DNA of 14,782 nt from an uncultured Porphyromonadaceae bacterium (GTDB lineage: Bacteria > Bacteroidota > Bacteroidia > Bacteroidales > Muribaculaceae). The position numbers were made by a program, and so were the translations under genes. Below are positions 7,244 to 14,691 of this stretch, one piece after another (within the stretch, counting starts at the first letter, position 1; the number at the start of each line of letters is the position of its first letter). The notes under the pieces are model-generated. The model saw only the letters and a list, made by a program, of their open reading frames with translations. It made no database searches and had not been told where the DNA came from. The DNA is taken from positions 1 to 14,782 of the forward strand of contig CAJKBH010000055.1 in NCBI GenBank assembly GCA_905198125.1, written 5' to 3'.

Positions 7244-7320
7244 CGATGAGGACATCGTCATTCCAGTAAGAGATGCGGGCGCGGACAGCCGACCGCGACT
7301 GGAGTGACGGCGTCCACGCC
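7241..7320. other. Hairpin-rich convergent intergenic region with alternative pairings
   Basis: TGACGATG (7241-7248) and CATCGTCA (7253-7260) form a perfect 8-bp stem with loop AGGA. Overlapping it, CGTCATTCCAGT (7256-7267) pairs over 12 bp (one G-T) with ACTGGAGTGACG (7298-7309), enclosing CGCGG (7280-7284) with CCGCG (7293-7297). GGCG/CGCC (7309-7312/7317-7320) forms a third hairpin. The first two stems share 7256-7260 and exclude each other. The region separates the surface operon (+) from the toxin gene (-) and may hold back-to-back terminators or a small structured RNA. Confidence 0.4.
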
Positions 7321-7337
7321 GGCAACATCTTGGTAGA

Positions 7338-7805
7338 TTAATCCGTTATTGAGGGAATGCCGCGTTTATCTAAAATCTCTACCATTTGCAACGGCGTGAC
7401 CACAAAACATTTCTTAGGGAAATGTTTAAGGTTTCCTGTCACAAGATAAGCGTCATCAACGCTCATCGCAACTTCATAAAAGACAATATCATCAGTATCC
7501 GGGAAATACTCATTTTCAACTGATGTGCGTGGCGTGTCGATGCCGTATTCGACAAATACAGACACAAGACTGTCAACAAGTTCCGGTCTGAAACGGAATT
7601 TGGCACGGGATAGCACATCCCTGTATTCTTCAATTATTTCAGAATTATATAGGGGTGTGATAATTCCTTTAAGCACAGCGTTTATCACTTTCGATGGATT
7701 GGAAGTTCCATCGGAGGAAAATAAAGATGATACTAATACATTTGTATCAATGGCCGCATAGATCTTTCCTTTTCCGTTCATCTCTTGCGGCTTTGATTTC
7801 TGCAT
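7338..7805 (-). CDS. PIN-domain toxin (VapC-like ribonuclease, COG1569 type)
   Basis: A 155-residue PIN-domain protein. The hallmark acidic residues are visible: Asp20 in AAIDTNVLVSS, Glu59/Glu60 in SEIIEEYRDVLSRAKF, Asp105/Asp106 in PDTDD and Asp118 in VDDAYLVTGNLKHFP. In this family they bind metal ions for RNA cleavage, and the protein acts as the toxin of a type II toxin-antitoxin pair. The length is normal. The ATG at 7805 is preceded by GGAAG six bases upstream; an alternative ATG at 7781 gives a start closer to the usual family N-terminus. Either start overlaps the antitoxin gene (by 59 or 35 bases), typical of coupled toxin-antitoxin operons. No catalytic residue appears missing, so the toxin is probably intact. 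Confidence 0.87.
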   Translation of the reverse strand: MQKSKPQEMNGKGKIYAAIDTNVLVSSLFSSDGTSNPSKVINAVLKGIITPLYNSEIIEEYRDVLSRAKFRFRPELVDSLVSVFVEYGIDTPRTSVENEYFPDTDDIVFYEVAMSVDDAYLVTGNLKHFPKKCFVVTPLQMVEILDKRGIPSITD

Positions 7806-8064
7806 TGATTTCTTCCAATGTCATCTCAGGCATGCCTGAATCGGCTATGGTTTGTTGCATGGCTTGAAAAGCGTCAAGGGCATTCTGACGTGCCGGCTCT
7901 ATATTCGGAGCCTTGATCTCGAAAGGTATACGCCTTTCCCTTACTACCGCCTTCATGAAAATATTGAAAGCGGCGGTAGCACTTAGACCGAATGCTTCAC
8001 AAAGCGTATCGAAGTTCTTTTTCAGCTTTTGGTCTACACGGATGGATATTGTAGCTTGAGACAT
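7747..8064 (-). CDS. RelB/DinJ-family antitoxin
   Basis: A 105-residue protein whose N-terminus, ATISIRVDQKLKKNFDTLCEAFGLSATAAFNIFMKAVV, is the ribbon-helix-helix DNA-binding domain typical of RelB/DinJ antitoxins: a beta strand with alternating polar residues (TISIRVD), then two helices around GLSATAAFNIF. RRIPFEI follows, as in DinJ. The C-terminal half (about 55-105, rich in Glu, Lys and Arg, with MPEMTLEEINAEIKAARDE) should be the flexible part that wraps and neutralises the toxin. It is the first gene of the operon. Its promoter and a candidate inverted-repeat operator lie just upstream, consistent with autorepression by the antitoxin or the complex. DinJ/RelB usually partner RelE/YafQ nucleases; here the partner is a PIN protein. 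Confidence 0.88.
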   Translation of the reverse strand: MSQATISIRVDQKLKKNFDTLCEAFGLSATAAFNIFMKAVVRERRIPFEIKAPNIEPARQNALDAFQAMQQTIADSGMPEMTLEEINAEIKAARDERKRKDLCGH

Positions 8065-8072
8065 AAAGATAT

Positions 8073-8114
8073 GTATTTGTACTGCAAATTTAGTGCAAAT
8101 TACATTACAAATAC
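8073..8114. promoter_or_regulatory. Candidate operator: 9-bp inverted repeat around the toxin-antitoxin promoter
   Basis: GTATTTGTA (8073-8081) and TACAAATAC (8106-8114) are perfect inverted copies, 33 bp centre to centre (about three helical turns), flanking the -7 box. Between them TGCAAATT occurs twice (8083-8090 and 8094-8101), 11 bp apart. Ribbon-helix-helix antitoxins commonly repress from such paired sites; the assignment is inferred. Confidence 0.4.
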
Positions 8115-8117
8115 AAA
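8085..8117 (-). promoter_or_regulatory. Promoter of the toxin-antitoxin operon
   Basis: Read on the - strand, TAAATTTG (8092-8085) matches the Bacteroidota -7 consensus TAnnTTTG. TTTG (8117-8114) lies 21 bases upstream as the -33 box; a second TTTG at 8111-8108 is a closer alternative. The start point would be near 8078, about 14 bases before the antitoxin ATG (8064). Confidence 0.55.
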
Positions 8118-8235
8118 TAATTTAACACAATTGTTCAATTTTAATTGCGAATAGTGGCGTGGGCTGTCCCCTGCCGCGCACGACTAATGTTTAAAGTCCT
8201 TATGAAATACTCAATCAGGCATTTAGTTGGGCTAT

Positions 8236-8257
8236 GCGCGGTTAGGAGAATCCGCGC
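8236..8257 (-). terminator. GC-rich hairpin immediately after the regulator gene
   Basis: GCGCGG (8236-8241) and CCGCGC (8252-8257) form a perfect 6-bp stem with a 10-nt loop, starting two bases past the regulator stop codon. No T-run follows on the - strand, so it is at best a weak or factor-dependent terminator or an mRNA 3'-end stabiliser. Confidence 0.3.
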
Positions 8258-8259
8258 CG

Positions 8260-10308
8260 CTACTGTCGGAGGTATTTGGAGAATTGGCGGGGAGACATGC
8301 CTACCTGATAGGCGATTTCGCTGAGCGTCGGTCTGATATGCTTGCCGGTGGCTTGCGCGAGAAGCTCGCGGCCTTTGGCCACGCGCCGGTCGCGCAGATA
8401 CTCAAGGGGGGAGAGTCCGGTAATGGCTTTGATGCGCTTGTACAGGTTGCTGCGACTCATGCCGGCGTGACGCCCCAGGTCCTCGATACTGAAATCCGCA
8501 TCCGATATGTTGGCATCTATTATCGAATCTATCGATTGTAACCAGCTGCGGTCAGCATCTGTTTCGGTGTCATTGTGACTATCAGCTTCACTGCTTGCTT
8601 CCGCAATCACCGTTACATCCGTAGAACGCCCTTTATCATCTATTATCGAATCCTGTTGCCCAATTTGGGGCGGCACAACGGTTTCTATTTGCTTTTTCTT
8701 TCGTACCCGTCTATGGAAAGTGAATAACAGCAATCCTATGGCCAATACCACGATGACAATTATAAATATGCGCCATCCGAATACTGATGAACCATTATCT
8801 GCCGGTTTTTTATTCGGAGCGTCAGGCAGATCTGAACTTATGACCGCAACAGCGCCGAAAGCACCGGCCAGGACGGTACCGTCGCCGGTATCGTACAACG
8901 CATATTTGCCGAATCTCAGGCCGTCCAGGTCCGCAAACGTCTCCACACGCGGTGGATTACAGCTGACATCTACATGATACACCGCTGAATCGGAACTGCA
9001 CCACAAAGTGCCGTCTCCGGCACCCTTCAGTGCAATCAGCGGTGTGCCTTCAAGGACCACACACCGTCCGTAACGGTCGGCGAGTCCATGCGGTGTGGCA
9101 AAATACAACTCTCCGTTTCCGGCAAACGCCATGTGGTCGACCACTATGCGGTCATCGCCGGCAAACGGTGTCTTGATTTCTGACGATAATCCGGACCGGG
9201 CATCAAAAGCGAATACTCCGTAATGGGTCGCCACAAAGATGCTGTCCCCTCGCGGTGACGTACACAAATCGGTGATATAATCCGTTTTCAACGCGGAATT
9301 CGAGATGTCGAATTTGTCGGATGTCCCGGTCTTTAGGTCATGCCTGACCACACCGTCAGAGAATGTCGCCACCCATAACTTTCCGAACGCGTCAACAGCC
9401 ATTCCACGCGAACGCGAGGCAGGACTTCCGGCACCTAATCCGATAACCGGCATCGCCCTCAATAAAGTGTCGACCATAAAAACCCCGCCGCCGTAACTTG
9501 CCGCAAGCACATTGCCGTCGGGCATCGGCAGCAGATTGGTGACAGTGCGGCTTGGCAGGTCAGTAAGCACCGTATCCTGCCCAACGGCAATCCCGGCACC
9601 GTCGTATGCCGTCCATAACCGGCCTTTGCCGTCGATTGCGAACGAGGATATATTTTCCTCGATTCCCGTCCTGACAGTCTCTATGGCCGACAGTTCCGGC
9701 TCCGTAAAATATATGCCGGAATGATAGATTGACGCGTACAGTCTGCCGCTACGATGGTCGTATGCTACCGATGAAACATGATTGCCGGGTATCGAAGCCG
9801 GATCTTCGAGCCTTCGCCGCATGTTTATGACACTGCCCGTAGAACGGCGGTACAGATAGATTCCATCACTGTTGGTGGCGTATGCCTTCCAGCCATGACT
9901 CAGCGCGGCGGCATCCTTTACAATCTTATCCTGCAGCGACGCGGGCAAATCGCTCTGTATGTAATCCCTCGCCATGACTGTATCGCACAGCGTGGCCGAA
10001 TTGCCTTCAAGCATATATGTGCCCGTCAACGTGCCGATATATATGTGCCCGTCCCTTATCTCTATACGATTTACGGTAGGCTGTCTTGTCCCTCCGTCTG
10101 TCAGGGTGATGCCGATTATCTTACCCTTGCCATCCGCCGCGTACAGTCCTTGTTCGATTCCTATCAGCAAACGGCCGTCCGCGTCAAAGGCCAGCGCATA
10201 AACGTCCGTTTTCGGCAGCGAGGCGTTCCCTTCCCAGACATGCCAGTCGGAAGCCCGGCATATCAAGGATGCGACACACAGCACTATCAGGAGTACGAAA
10301 CGTTTCAT
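8260..10308 (-). CDS. Membrane-bound propeller/AraC-type transcriptional regulator (SusR-like, no kinase)
   Basis: A 682-residue protein. Residues 1-19 are a signal peptide or N-terminal membrane anchor. Residues 20 to about 490 contain repeated blades of the two-component regulator propeller type (VYALAFDADGRLLIGIEQGLY, ISSFAIDGKGRLWTAYDGAGI, SRGMAVDAFGKLWVATFSDGV), forming a periplasmic sensor. One membrane helix is at 511-531 (FGWRIFIIVIVVLAIGLLLF), followed by a basic stop (RRVRKKKQ). An acidic linker leads to an AraC HTH pair at about 597-682, with FSIEDLGRHAGMSRSNLYKRIKAITG and TLSEIAYQVGMSPRQFSKYL. Histidine kinase, receiver and Y_Y_Y domains are absent, so it resembles SusR rather than a hybrid two-component system. 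The last 12-15 residues usual for AraC domains (..G.SP..YR) are missing. It is divergent from the esterase gene and is its most likely activator. Confidence 0.9.
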   Translation of the reverse strand: MKRFVLLIVLCVASLICRASDWHVWEGNASLPKTDVYALAFDADGRLLIGIEQGLYAADGKGKIIGITLTDGGTRQPTVNRIEIRDGHIYIGTLTGTYMLEGNSATLCDTVMARDYIQSDLPASLQDKIVKDAAALSHGWKAYATNSDGIYLYRRSTGSVINMRRRLEDPASIPGNHVSSVAYDHRSGRLYASIYHSGIYFTEPELSAIETVRTGIEENISSFAIDGKGRLWTAYDGAGIAVGQDTVLTDLPSRTVTNLLPMPDGNVLAASYGGGVFMVDTLLRAMPVIGLGAGSPASRSRGMAVDAFGKLWVATFSDGVVRHDLKTGTSDKFDISNSALKTDYITDLCTSPRGDSIFVATHYGVFAFDARSGLSSEIKTPFAGDDRIVVDHMAFAGNGELYFATPHGLADRYGRCVVLEGTPLIALKGAGDGTLWCSSDSAVYHVDVSCNPPRVETFADLDGLRFGKYALYDTGDGTVLAGAFGAVAVISSDLPDAPNKKPADNGSSVFGWRIFIIVIVVLAIGLLLFTFHRRVRKKKQIETVVPPQIGQQDSIIDDKGRSTDVTVIAEASSEADSHNDTETDADRSWLQSIDSIIDANISDADFSIEDLGRHAGMSRSNLYKRIKAITGLSPLEYLRDRRVAKGRELLAQATGKHIRPTLSEIAYQVGMSPRQFSKYLRQ

Positions 10309-10348
10309 GTCGCAAATTTCGGATTTTGTATCGAATTATGCAACTCAT

Positions 10349-10365
10349 TGAACACAAATTGTTCA
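10349..10365. promoter_or_regulatory. 17-bp interrupted palindrome upstream of the regulator gene
   Basis: TGAACA (10349-10354) and TGTTCA (10360-10365) are perfect inverted arms around CAAAT, 41 bp upstream of the regulator start on its strand. A closely similar string, AACACA-ATTGTTCAAT, lies at 8124-8138 upstream of the antitoxin gene. It may be a protein-binding site. No complete TAnnTTTG box was found for the regulator gene itself. Confidence 0.25.
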
Positions 10366-10388
10366 TTATTGCGCACATAGGGGTATAT

Positions 10389-10427
10389 GAAACATTCGTG
10401 CATATCCGCGAAACATCCGTGCATGTC
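10389..10427 (+). promoter_or_regulatory. Candidate AraC-type activator site: 18-bp direct repeat with 21-bp spacing
   Basis: GAAACATTCGTGCATATC (10389-10406) and GAAACATCCGTGCATGTC (10410-10427) match at 16 of 18 bases and start 21 bp apart, two helical turns. Direct half-sites at this spacing are characteristic of AraC-family activators, as at araI1/araI2. The second copy ends 19 bases before the -7 box at 10447, where a -33 box would sit, so bound regulator could contact RNA polymerase. The site lies in the divergent region between the AraC-type regulator and the esterase. Confidence 0.55.
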
Positions 10428-10446
10428 GGATTCGGCAGTCTCATTA

Positions 10447-10454
10447 TAAATTTG
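10447..10454 (+). promoter_or_regulatory. -7 box of the esterase promoter
   Basis: TAAATTTG matches TAnnTTTG exactly and lies 22 bases before the ATG at 10477, giving a very short leader. No TTG or TTTG occurs 19-23 bases upstream, so the promoter appears to lack a -33 box. That fits dependence on an activator bound to the adjacent direct repeat. Confidence 0.5.
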
Positions 10455-10476
10455 TGCAGAATCAATCTAACAGCCA

Positions 10477-13400
10477 ATGAAAAAATTTCTATTATTATCA
10501 GTCATGGTGCTGGGAACGCTGTTATCGGCAATCGGCGCCACGACAAAAGTGACCACGAATCTGTGGACCGGCGAGGCAGTCATGGGCAACTGGTCGGGTT
10601 ATGTGCAACTTGAAGCCGACCAGGTAAGCGCCATTGAACCCGGTTGTAAGCTCCTGGTGACAGTGAAGGATGTGGACGGTTCTGCAGGCACACCTCAGGT
10701 CTACCTTCAGAAACGAGACTGGACGGACTTCACACCGAAAGTAAACACCGTAGTAAACAATGCCGGAACGGAATCGTTCGACATCACTGAAGACCCCTAT
10801 GCCGAAATAAACGGCAAAGGTCTCGTTGTAAAGGGATGCTACGCCACCCTTACCAAAATAGCGGTGCAGAAGGAAGTGGAACTCGGTGAAGGGGGAGACT
10901 TCGATTCCGCCGTGAGCCGGGTGTGGGAAGGCGACACTTTCATCAGCTGGGAAGACCCGAACAAGGGTTGGGCCGTAATCGGTTCCGACTGTTTTAAGGA
11001 TGCAAAGGCAGGGGATGTCCTGCGCTTCGGAATGACCGACGTGCGTCCGTGGGCACAGGCCAGCATCGTCGATTCGTCCTGGGCCTCGTTTGCCGACGCA
11101 CCTATCAAAACGGTCGGCATGCCTTTCTATGAATATACCCTGACACAGTCCATGCTCGAATCATTGCAGAGCACCGGCCTGATTGTCAGCGGCAACGGCT
11201 ATCGTCTCGTGTCCATCGATGTCGTGGACCTTTCGAAGATGCCTGCTTTCACGGCGCAGCTTGCCGAAGGCACAACCAAGCACTGGGCCAAAGGAAGCCT
11301 GCCTTATGTAACCCTTGAATTACTGAATTTAGGAGCGAATAAACTTACCGTTCCCGTCAGTGCCATCCTGATCCGTGACAATGGTGAGGCTTGCGACAAC
11401 ATCGACCGGATAACAGTCGTGGAATCGGGCGCCACAGGTGAAGTAACCCTCGAATTGGGTTCGCTGGAAGCAGGCATGTATCGTCTCGCCGTCATTGCCG
11501 GCGGCAGACTCGTGGGTTCATTCAATATTGCCTGCGATCCCGAAGGAATCAAATCCGCCACCGATGCGCAGGCCGATTTCAACGAATTCTGGAATACAGC
11601 CATCCAACAGCTTGCAACTATTGATCCTCAATATAAACTCACGGAACTGCCCGACAAGAGCGGCAGCAAACGCAAACTCTACCTTGTGGAAATGCAGTCC
11701 GTTCCCGACGGTCTGAGCGGTGAGCCGGTCACCATACGCGGATATTATGCCGAGCCCGTGGCCGATGGCAAGCATCCTGGCGTAATCACCTACCAGGGTT
11801 ATGACAGCGCGGCATACGGACCCGACGGCAAGCCTGTTGACCCGTACTGCCCCTCGGGCGACGAAGGAGACTGGGCGGAACTGATTCTGTCCACACGCGG
11901 TCAGAGCATCAACAACCGCGAGCCTTACACCAACACGTACGGCGACTGGTTTGCCTTCAACTTCGGTGACAAAGACAGCTACTATTACCGTGGTGCTTAC
12001 ATGGACTGCATCCGCGCCATAGACTTCGTCGCCTCGCGCGAAAAAACAGACCCGTCGGCCATCTTCGCACAGGGTCAGAGCCAGGGAGGAGCGTTTACTA
12101 TAGCCGCGGCCGCCCTCGACCCGCAGAAACGTCTCAAGGCCATCGCTCCGGCCGTACCCTTCATGGGCGACTTCCCGACATACTTCACTGTGGCCGGTTG
12201 GCCGCGTTCAGTTGCAGTGGCACAGGCTTCGCAGAAAAACATGAGCGATGCCGATATGTATGGGTTCCTCAGCTATTTCGACACCAAAAACTTAGCTCCG
12301 GCCATCGAATGCCCCGTAATCCAGGCTGTCGGCGTGCAGGATCCCATCTGTCCTGTCCGCACCAACATGGCACCCTACAACAATCTGAAGGTACCGAACC
12401 GCATGCTTGTCGTCAACGAGAACGAGGCTCATTCCGTACCCTCAGACTGGCATGACAGATACATGGCGTGGTTCCGGCAGGCCATCGAGGGTATGCCCGA
12501 ATATATGGAACTGACCTCTAACCTGTTCCGTGGTGAATTTCCGGTGCAGTGGAGCGCCCTGACTCTCGACGCATCCAGATTCAAGTATGTAAAGGCCGGA
12601 GACAGGCTGAAGATAAGCATCAGCCGGATTGCCGAGGACCGTACCGCCTGGCCTCAGCTAAAGGTGACCGACTCGTCGGCCAAGGACATCTGGCCGGCCA
12701 CTCCTCTCTATGATTCGGAAAAGACATTCGACGCACCATATAGCGTTGAATTCGAGATAGATGCCGACAAAGCCAAACTGTTGCAGACATCCGGTTGCAG
12801 AATCAACGGATGCGCGTTCACTCTCGCTTCGGTCGATATAACCGGCACCGCCGAGATTTCCACTGTACTGAAAGACCCGTCAAAGGGCGTCAGCACTATA
12901 TGGGAGGGTTCGGAGCATATTTCCTGGGCTGCCGTCGATAAAAACAGCGTATTTATCGACAAATCCAAATTCGCCGATATGAAGGCCGGCAGTGTGGTGC
13001 GCGTTAGCATGAGCGACGTTGCCGACAACGCACAGCTGAGACTTCAGGCCAACTACACGCAGTTCGACCCCGTAAGCAATACACAGCTGAAAGGTGCAGC
13101 GTCTGCCGACATCACATTCGATGACGCTATGGTGGCTTTAGTAAAGCAAAATGGTCTGAGAGTCACCGGTTGCTATTACACTCTGGAGAAAGTGCAGCTG
13201 ATAGATGCCTCGCAGACGTTGCGCACCCAACACATGATGGACACATCGTGCGTCAAGGCTTGGGAAAACGGCGAGAATGCCGTCGGATCGGTCGAGATTC
13301 AGAGTCTGGAGGCTCACGATTACGACGTGACCGTCACCGCCACACTATATTCCGATCTTGACAAGTCTACCCCTGTAAAAACCGTGTCAAAGGAAGTGGC

Positions 13401-14691
13401 CATGCCGGCCCGCAGTCTCGTGAACGCCGAGGTGGAATTGGGAGATCTCAATCCGGGATTCTACAGCCTGACCTTGGATGTGAACGGCGCGGCAGCCGGA
13501 ACGTACAACATCGGTTCAAAGCCCACGCAAATCGAAGTTACCTACGACGCGGAACCGGACTTTGAGGAATTCTGGTCCACGGCTCTCAACGACCTCAGTA
13601 ATGTCGCGCCTGAATTTACACTGGTGAACGAAGTGGAAGGGAAGTCCACCGCGACACGTAAGGTATGGTACGTGGAAATGAAATCCACTCCGGACGTACA
13701 CGGAGGAGAGCCGGTAATTATTTCAGGCTATTACGCCGAACCGGTGGCCGAAGGCACATATCCCTGTCTGATCCATTTCCAGGGCACTGACGGAGACACC
13801 TCGACACCCTGGTGCATGAGCGGCGACTCCAACACCGAATGGTGCGAGTTCGTGCTGTCAGTACGCGGCCAGATGCTCAACAACCGCGATCCGCACAAGG
13901 ACCGCAACATATACACGCAGAACGGCATGAGCTACTACACCTACGGCCTTGCGGACGACGACTACAAGCACAAGCATTACTATTACGGCGCCTATCTGGA
14001 TTGCGTCCGTGCCGTGGACTTCGTCGAGAGCCGTTCGAAGGTGGACAAGAAGAACATATTTTGCGAAGGCGGCAGCCAGGGCGGCGCGTTCACCTACGTG
14101 GCGGCCGCACTTGCCAACGACAGGATTCGCGCGGCTGCTCCCGGCATCACCGGACACGCCGACTTCCCCGTGGACTTCAAGGTAGCCGCATGGCCCGCAA
14201 ACCAGATATTGCCGCTGGCCGAACAGAACGGCATCTCGGAGGCCGACATGTTCAAACGCCTCTCGTACTTCGACGTCAAGAATTTCGCACCCATGGTCAC
14301 GTGTCCGGTCACCACCAACCTCTCGCTTCAGGACACCACCGACCCGGCCCGTGTGGGATTCGCACCCTTCAACCTTCTGACCGTCACGAATAAGGAATAT
14401 CTTGTCAATCCATTGTTGGGACATGCCACGGCACCTGACTGGAGCGACCGATACATGGATTTCTTCGAGCGTAACAAGTATTCCACTCCCACCTCAGTAA
14501 CGAGTGTAGAACGCCCTTTAGCGTTGCAGGTCATAGGCCGCATGGTGGGAACCTCCGATGATGCCGTCATCAACGCCTATGACCTGATGGGACGCCTTGT
14601 GGTCAAGGGACACGGAACTATCCTCCTGCCGGCAGCCGGCACCTACATAGTGAAATCCGGCAACAGCACGAGCAAGATAATTTGTCGCTGA
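10477..14691 (+). CDS. Secreted double-domain CE7/AXE1-type (acetyl xylan) esterase with T9SS-like tail
   Basis: A 1404-residue protein built as a tandem duplication. After the signal peptide (1-21) come two beta modules with a W(E/T)G..W signature (about 22-134 and 135-253), a beta-sandwich (254-350) and an AXE1 alpha/beta hydrolase (about 355-672). The same order then repeats: about 675-793, 794-910, 911-1013, and AXE1 about 1014-1334. The C-terminal tail (about 1343-1404, NAYDLMGRLVV...AAGTYIVKS) resembles a T9SS sorting domain. CE7 motifs are present twice: RGQ at 474-476 and 1130-1132; GQSQGG with Ser535 and GGSQGG with Ser1200; Asp622 and Asp1286; His652 and His1316. CE7 enzymes remove acetyl groups from xylo-oligosaccharides or related acetylated sugars; the exact substrate is not readable. 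Expression is probably controlled by the divergent regulator. The ATG at 10477 begins the signal peptide. Confidence 0.93.
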   Translation: MKKFLLLSVMVLGTLLSAIGATTKVTTNLWTGEAVMGNWSGYVQLEADQVSAIEPGCKLLVTVKDVDGSAGTPQVYLQKRDWTDFTPKVNTVVNNAGTESFDITEDPYAEINGKGLVVKGCYATLTKIAVQKEVELGEGGDFDSAVSRVWEGDTFISWEDPNKGWAVIGSDCFKDAKAGDVLRFGMTDVRPWAQASIVDSSWASFADAPIKTVGMPFYEYTLTQSMLESLQSTGLIVSGNGYRLVSIDVVDLSKMPAFTAQLAEGTTKHWAKGSLPYVTLELLNLGANKLTVPVSAILIRDNGEACDNIDRITVVESGATGEVTLELGSLEAGMYRLAVIAGGRLVGSFNIACDPEGIKSATDAQADFNEFWNTAIQQLATIDPQYKLTELPDKSGSKRKLYLVEMQSVPDGLSGEPVTIRGYYAEPVADGKHPGVITYQGYDSAAYGPDGKPVDPYCPSGDEGDWAELILSTRGQSINNREPYTNTYGDWFAFNFGDKDSYYYRGAYMDCIRAIDFVASREKTDPSAIFAQGQSQGGAFTIAAAALDPQKRLKAIAPAVPFMGDFPTYFTVAGWPRSVAVAQASQKNMSDADMYGFLSYFDTKNLAPAIECPVIQAVGVQDPICPVRTNMAPYNNLKVPNRMLVVNENEAHSVPSDWHDRYMAWFRQAIEGMPEYMELTSNLFRGEFPVQWSALTLDASRFKYVKAGDRLKISISRIAEDRTAWPQLKVTDSSAKDIWPATPLYDSEKTFDAPYSVEFEIDADKAKLLQTSGCRINGCAFTLASVDITGTAEISTVLKDPSKGVSTIWEGSEHISWAAVDKNSVFIDKSKFADMKAGSVVRVSMSDVADNAQLRLQANYTQFDPVSNTQLKGAASADITFDDAMVALVKQNGLRVTGCYYTLEKVQLIDASQTLRTQHMMDTSCVKAWENGENAVGSVEIQSLEAHDYDVTVTATLYSDLDKSTPVKTVSKEVAMPARSLVNAEVELGDLNPGFYSLTLDVNGAAAGTYNIGSKPTQIEVTYDAEPDFEEFWSTALNDLSNVAPEFTLVNEVEGKSTATRKVWYVEMKSTPDVHGGEPVIISGYYAEPVAEGTYPCLIHFQGTDGDTSTPWCMSGDSNTEWCEFVLSVRGQMLNNRDPHKDRNIYTQNGMSYYTYGLADDDYKHKHYYYGAYLDCVRAVDFVESRSKVDKKNIFCEGGSQGGAFTYVAAALANDRIRAAAPGITGHADFPVDFKVAAWPANQILPLAEQNGISEADMFKRLSYFDVKNFAPMVTCPVTTNLSLQDTTDPARVGFAPFNLLTVTNKEYLVNPLLGHATAPDWSDRYMDFFERNKYSTPTSVTSVERPLALQVIGRMVGTSDDAVINAYDLMGRLVVKGHGTILLPAAGTYIVKSGNSTSKIICR

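Noticed and set aside
13812..14424. Long overlapping frames on both strands at the second AXE1 domain
   Set aside because: They arise from high-GC codon use opposite and alongside the AXE1 frame, which contains the catalytic motifs.
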